Below, in pieces: positions 5,381-6,403 of a DNA stretch of 6,403 bases (positions are counted from its first letter, which is position 1; each line of letters starts with the position of its first letter). The DNA is from CBFHOS01 sp965657645 (lineage in GTDB: Bacteria > Pseudomonadota > Alphaproteobacteria > Puniceispirillales > Puniceispirillaceae), in the NCBI GenBank assembly GCA_965657645.1, contig CBFHOS010000055.1, positions 1 through 6,403 of the forward strand, read 5' to 3'. The notes under the pieces were generated by a model, which saw only the letters and a list, made by a program, of their open reading frames with translations, searched no databases and was not told where the DNA came from. Both the position numbers and the translations under genes were made by a program.

Positions 5381-6358
5381 ATGCCTCGAGTAAATGAACT
5401 TCGTCTGATCGCACGCGTGGCGCAGATGTATCACATTGAAGGGCAACGCCAAGCAAATATTGCGCAGCACCTGCACATATCTCAGGCGACAGTATCTAGA
5501 ATGCTGAAAAAAGCGCACCAAGAGGGCATCGTGCGTACAACAGTCGTTTCTCCGTCTGGCACATATGCGGAGCTTGAAACCAGCCTACGGCAGCAATTTG
5601 GACTGACCGAAGCCATTGTCGTCGAATGCAACGAAGACCGGGATGGAGCCATCATGGCCCGGATCGGCGAGGCTGCGGCCTATTTTGTCGAGGCAACCCT
5701 TCAAACGGACGAAATCATTGGTGTCTCCAGCTGGTCCGAGACCATCCTGCAAATGGTCCAGAACATCCACCCTATGAAATCCGGCAAAGCCAAGTATGTC
5801 GTGCAAATGCTGGGCGGCATGGGCAATCCGACGGTACAGATGCATGCCAACCAGTTAGTGACGCGGATGGCTAAGTTGACTGGCGCGGAACCCCACGTTC
5901 TGAGCGCTCCAGGGGTTGCGCAATCCCGCGAGGCCAAGCTGGTCTTGCTTAGCGATACTTTCGTGCGTGAAACGATGGACCTTTTTTCGCGGATCACACT
6001 TGCGATAGTCGGCATCGGCGCGGTCGAACCCTCGGGCATGTTGGCAAGAAGCGGCAACGTATTCTCGCCCCGGGAATTGGCGGACTTGACGGAGTCAGGG
6101 TCAGTCGGCGACATGAGCCTGCGGTTCTTTGATACCGACGGGGCATATGTAAAAAGCCCCCTCGATGACCGGGTGATCGGCATGACGCTAGAGGAACTTG
6201 CCAAGGTTGAGCGGGTGATGGCACTGGCCGGTGGCAAGGCGAAGACCGAAGCCATCAGAAGCGCCTTAAAAACAGGTATTATCGACCTGTTGATTACCGA
6301 TAAGTTCACCGCACAACGTCTGGTCAGCCCCGACACCAACGCGCCATCGACTAGCTGA
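5381..6358 (+). CDS. SorC/DeoR-type sugar-binding transcriptional regulator
   Basis: This 325-residue DNA-binding regulator should control the locus in response to a phosphorylated sugar. The ATG at 5381 follows an AGGA ribosome site (5371-5374). The N-terminal domain (about residues 1-55) has a winged-helix reader: QANIAQHLHISQATVSRMLKKAHQEGIV, with the recognition helix around residues 35-45. Residues of about 58-318 form the SorC-type effector domain related to sugar-phosphate isomerases. Landmarks there are GVSSWSETILQMVQNI, VQMLGGMGNP, the AIVGIGAVEPSGMLARSG loop, GDMSLRFFDTDG, and near the end ALAGGKAKTEAIRSALKTGIIDLLITD. Length and order match LsrR, EryD and SorC relatives. It is last in the rightward unit, 35 bp after the kinase with no terminator between, so it is probably cotranscribed and possibly also self-regulated through the palindrome at 5343-5356. 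Members of this family can repress or activate; the promoter overlap at 2028-2060 favours repression relieved by the pathway sugar phosphate. Confidence 0.94.
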   Translation: MPRVNELRLIARVAQMYHIEGQRQANIAQHLHISQATVSRMLKKAHQEGIVRTTVVSPSGTYAELETSLRQQFGLTEAIVVECNEDRDGAIMARIGEAAAYFVEATLQTDEIIGVSSWSETILQMVQNIHPMKSGKAKYVVQMLGGMGNPTVQMHANQLVTRMAKLTGAEPHVLSAPGVAQSREAKLVLLSDTFVRETMDLFSRITLAIVGIGAVEPSGMLARSGNVFSPRELADLTESGSVGDMSLRFFDTDGAYVKSPLDDRVIGMTLEELAKVERVMALAGGKAKTEAIRSALKTGIIDLLITDKFTAQRLVSPDTNAPSTS

Positions 6359-6363
6359 CCGTC

Positions 6364-6381
6364 CTTTCTATCGTCAGAAAG
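6364..6381. terminator. Weak hairpin after the regulator gene (possible end-of-operon structure)
   Basis: CTTTCT (6364-6369) and AGAAAG (6376-6381) pair perfectly around ATCGTC, starting six bases after the regulator stop. The stem is AT-rich and no T-run follows on the plus strand, so it is a poor intrinsic terminator. It may be one half of a larger 3' structure or nothing at all. The remaining 22 bases to the window edge hold no gene that can be supported. Confidence 0.25.
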
Positions 6382-6403
6382 CAGCTTACGCGATCACACT
6401 GGC

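Noticed and set aside
5701..6339. Minus-strand open frame of 212 codons
   Set aside because: It is the antisense shadow of the SorC-type regulator, with no recognisable domain and no promoter or ribosome site.
6386..6403. Possible tail of a convergent minus-strand gene ending with TAA at 6388-6386
   Set aside because: Only five codons are visible before the window edge, so it cannot be distinguished from chance.

Overview
The window looks like a sugar-utilisation locus of an alphaproteobacterium. The roseobacter/Rhodobacterales or rhizobial type is my best guess, judged only from moderate-to-high GC genes, an AT-rich intergenic region and the gene families. It holds two divergently transcribed units around one control region at about 1897-2097. 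No RNA genes, insertion sequences, CRISPR arrays or long repeats were seen, and no gene-free stretch exceeds about 200 bases.

The leftward unit (minus strand) encodes a ribose-type ABC importer. An RbsC-like permease (1896 to 916) comes first. After a 107-bp gap with a small GC-rich hairpin comes a periplasmic sugar-binding protein (808 to the window edge, 3' end missing). The ATPase the importer needs is not in the window and would be expected further left. The rightward unit (plus strand) is tightly packed: the N-terminal half of a split transketolase (2098-2919), the C-terminal half (2916-3875, 4-bp overlap), a GlpK-like FGGY carbohydrate kinase (3879-5345, 3-bp gap) and, 35 bp on, a SorC/DeoR-type sugar-responsive regulator (5381-6358).

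Reading the locus together: a sugar is imported, a ketose form is phosphorylated by the FGGY kinase, and the ketose phosphate is cleaved by the split transketolase, under control of the SorC-type regulator. This gene set matches what I recall of the transketolase branch of D-apiose catabolism (apulose kinase plus a two-subunit apulose-4-phosphate transketolase with a ribose-type importer). The kinase has lost two of the glycerol-contacting residues of true glycerol kinase, which fits a non-glycerol substrate. The substrate remains an inference: no isomerase is in the window, and homology alone does not fix it.

The control region is dense. It contains a long imperfect inverted repeat (ATTGA-N7-TCAAT core) over the -35 of a good rightward promoter, a second extended -10 promoter, a GATCAA-N5-TTGATC repeat next to a leftward TTGACA, and a 16-bp perfect palindrome in front of the permease. 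The core of that palindrome (GAATA-NN-TATTC) recurs at the kinase stop codon just before the regulator gene, which suggests shared or autogenous regulation.
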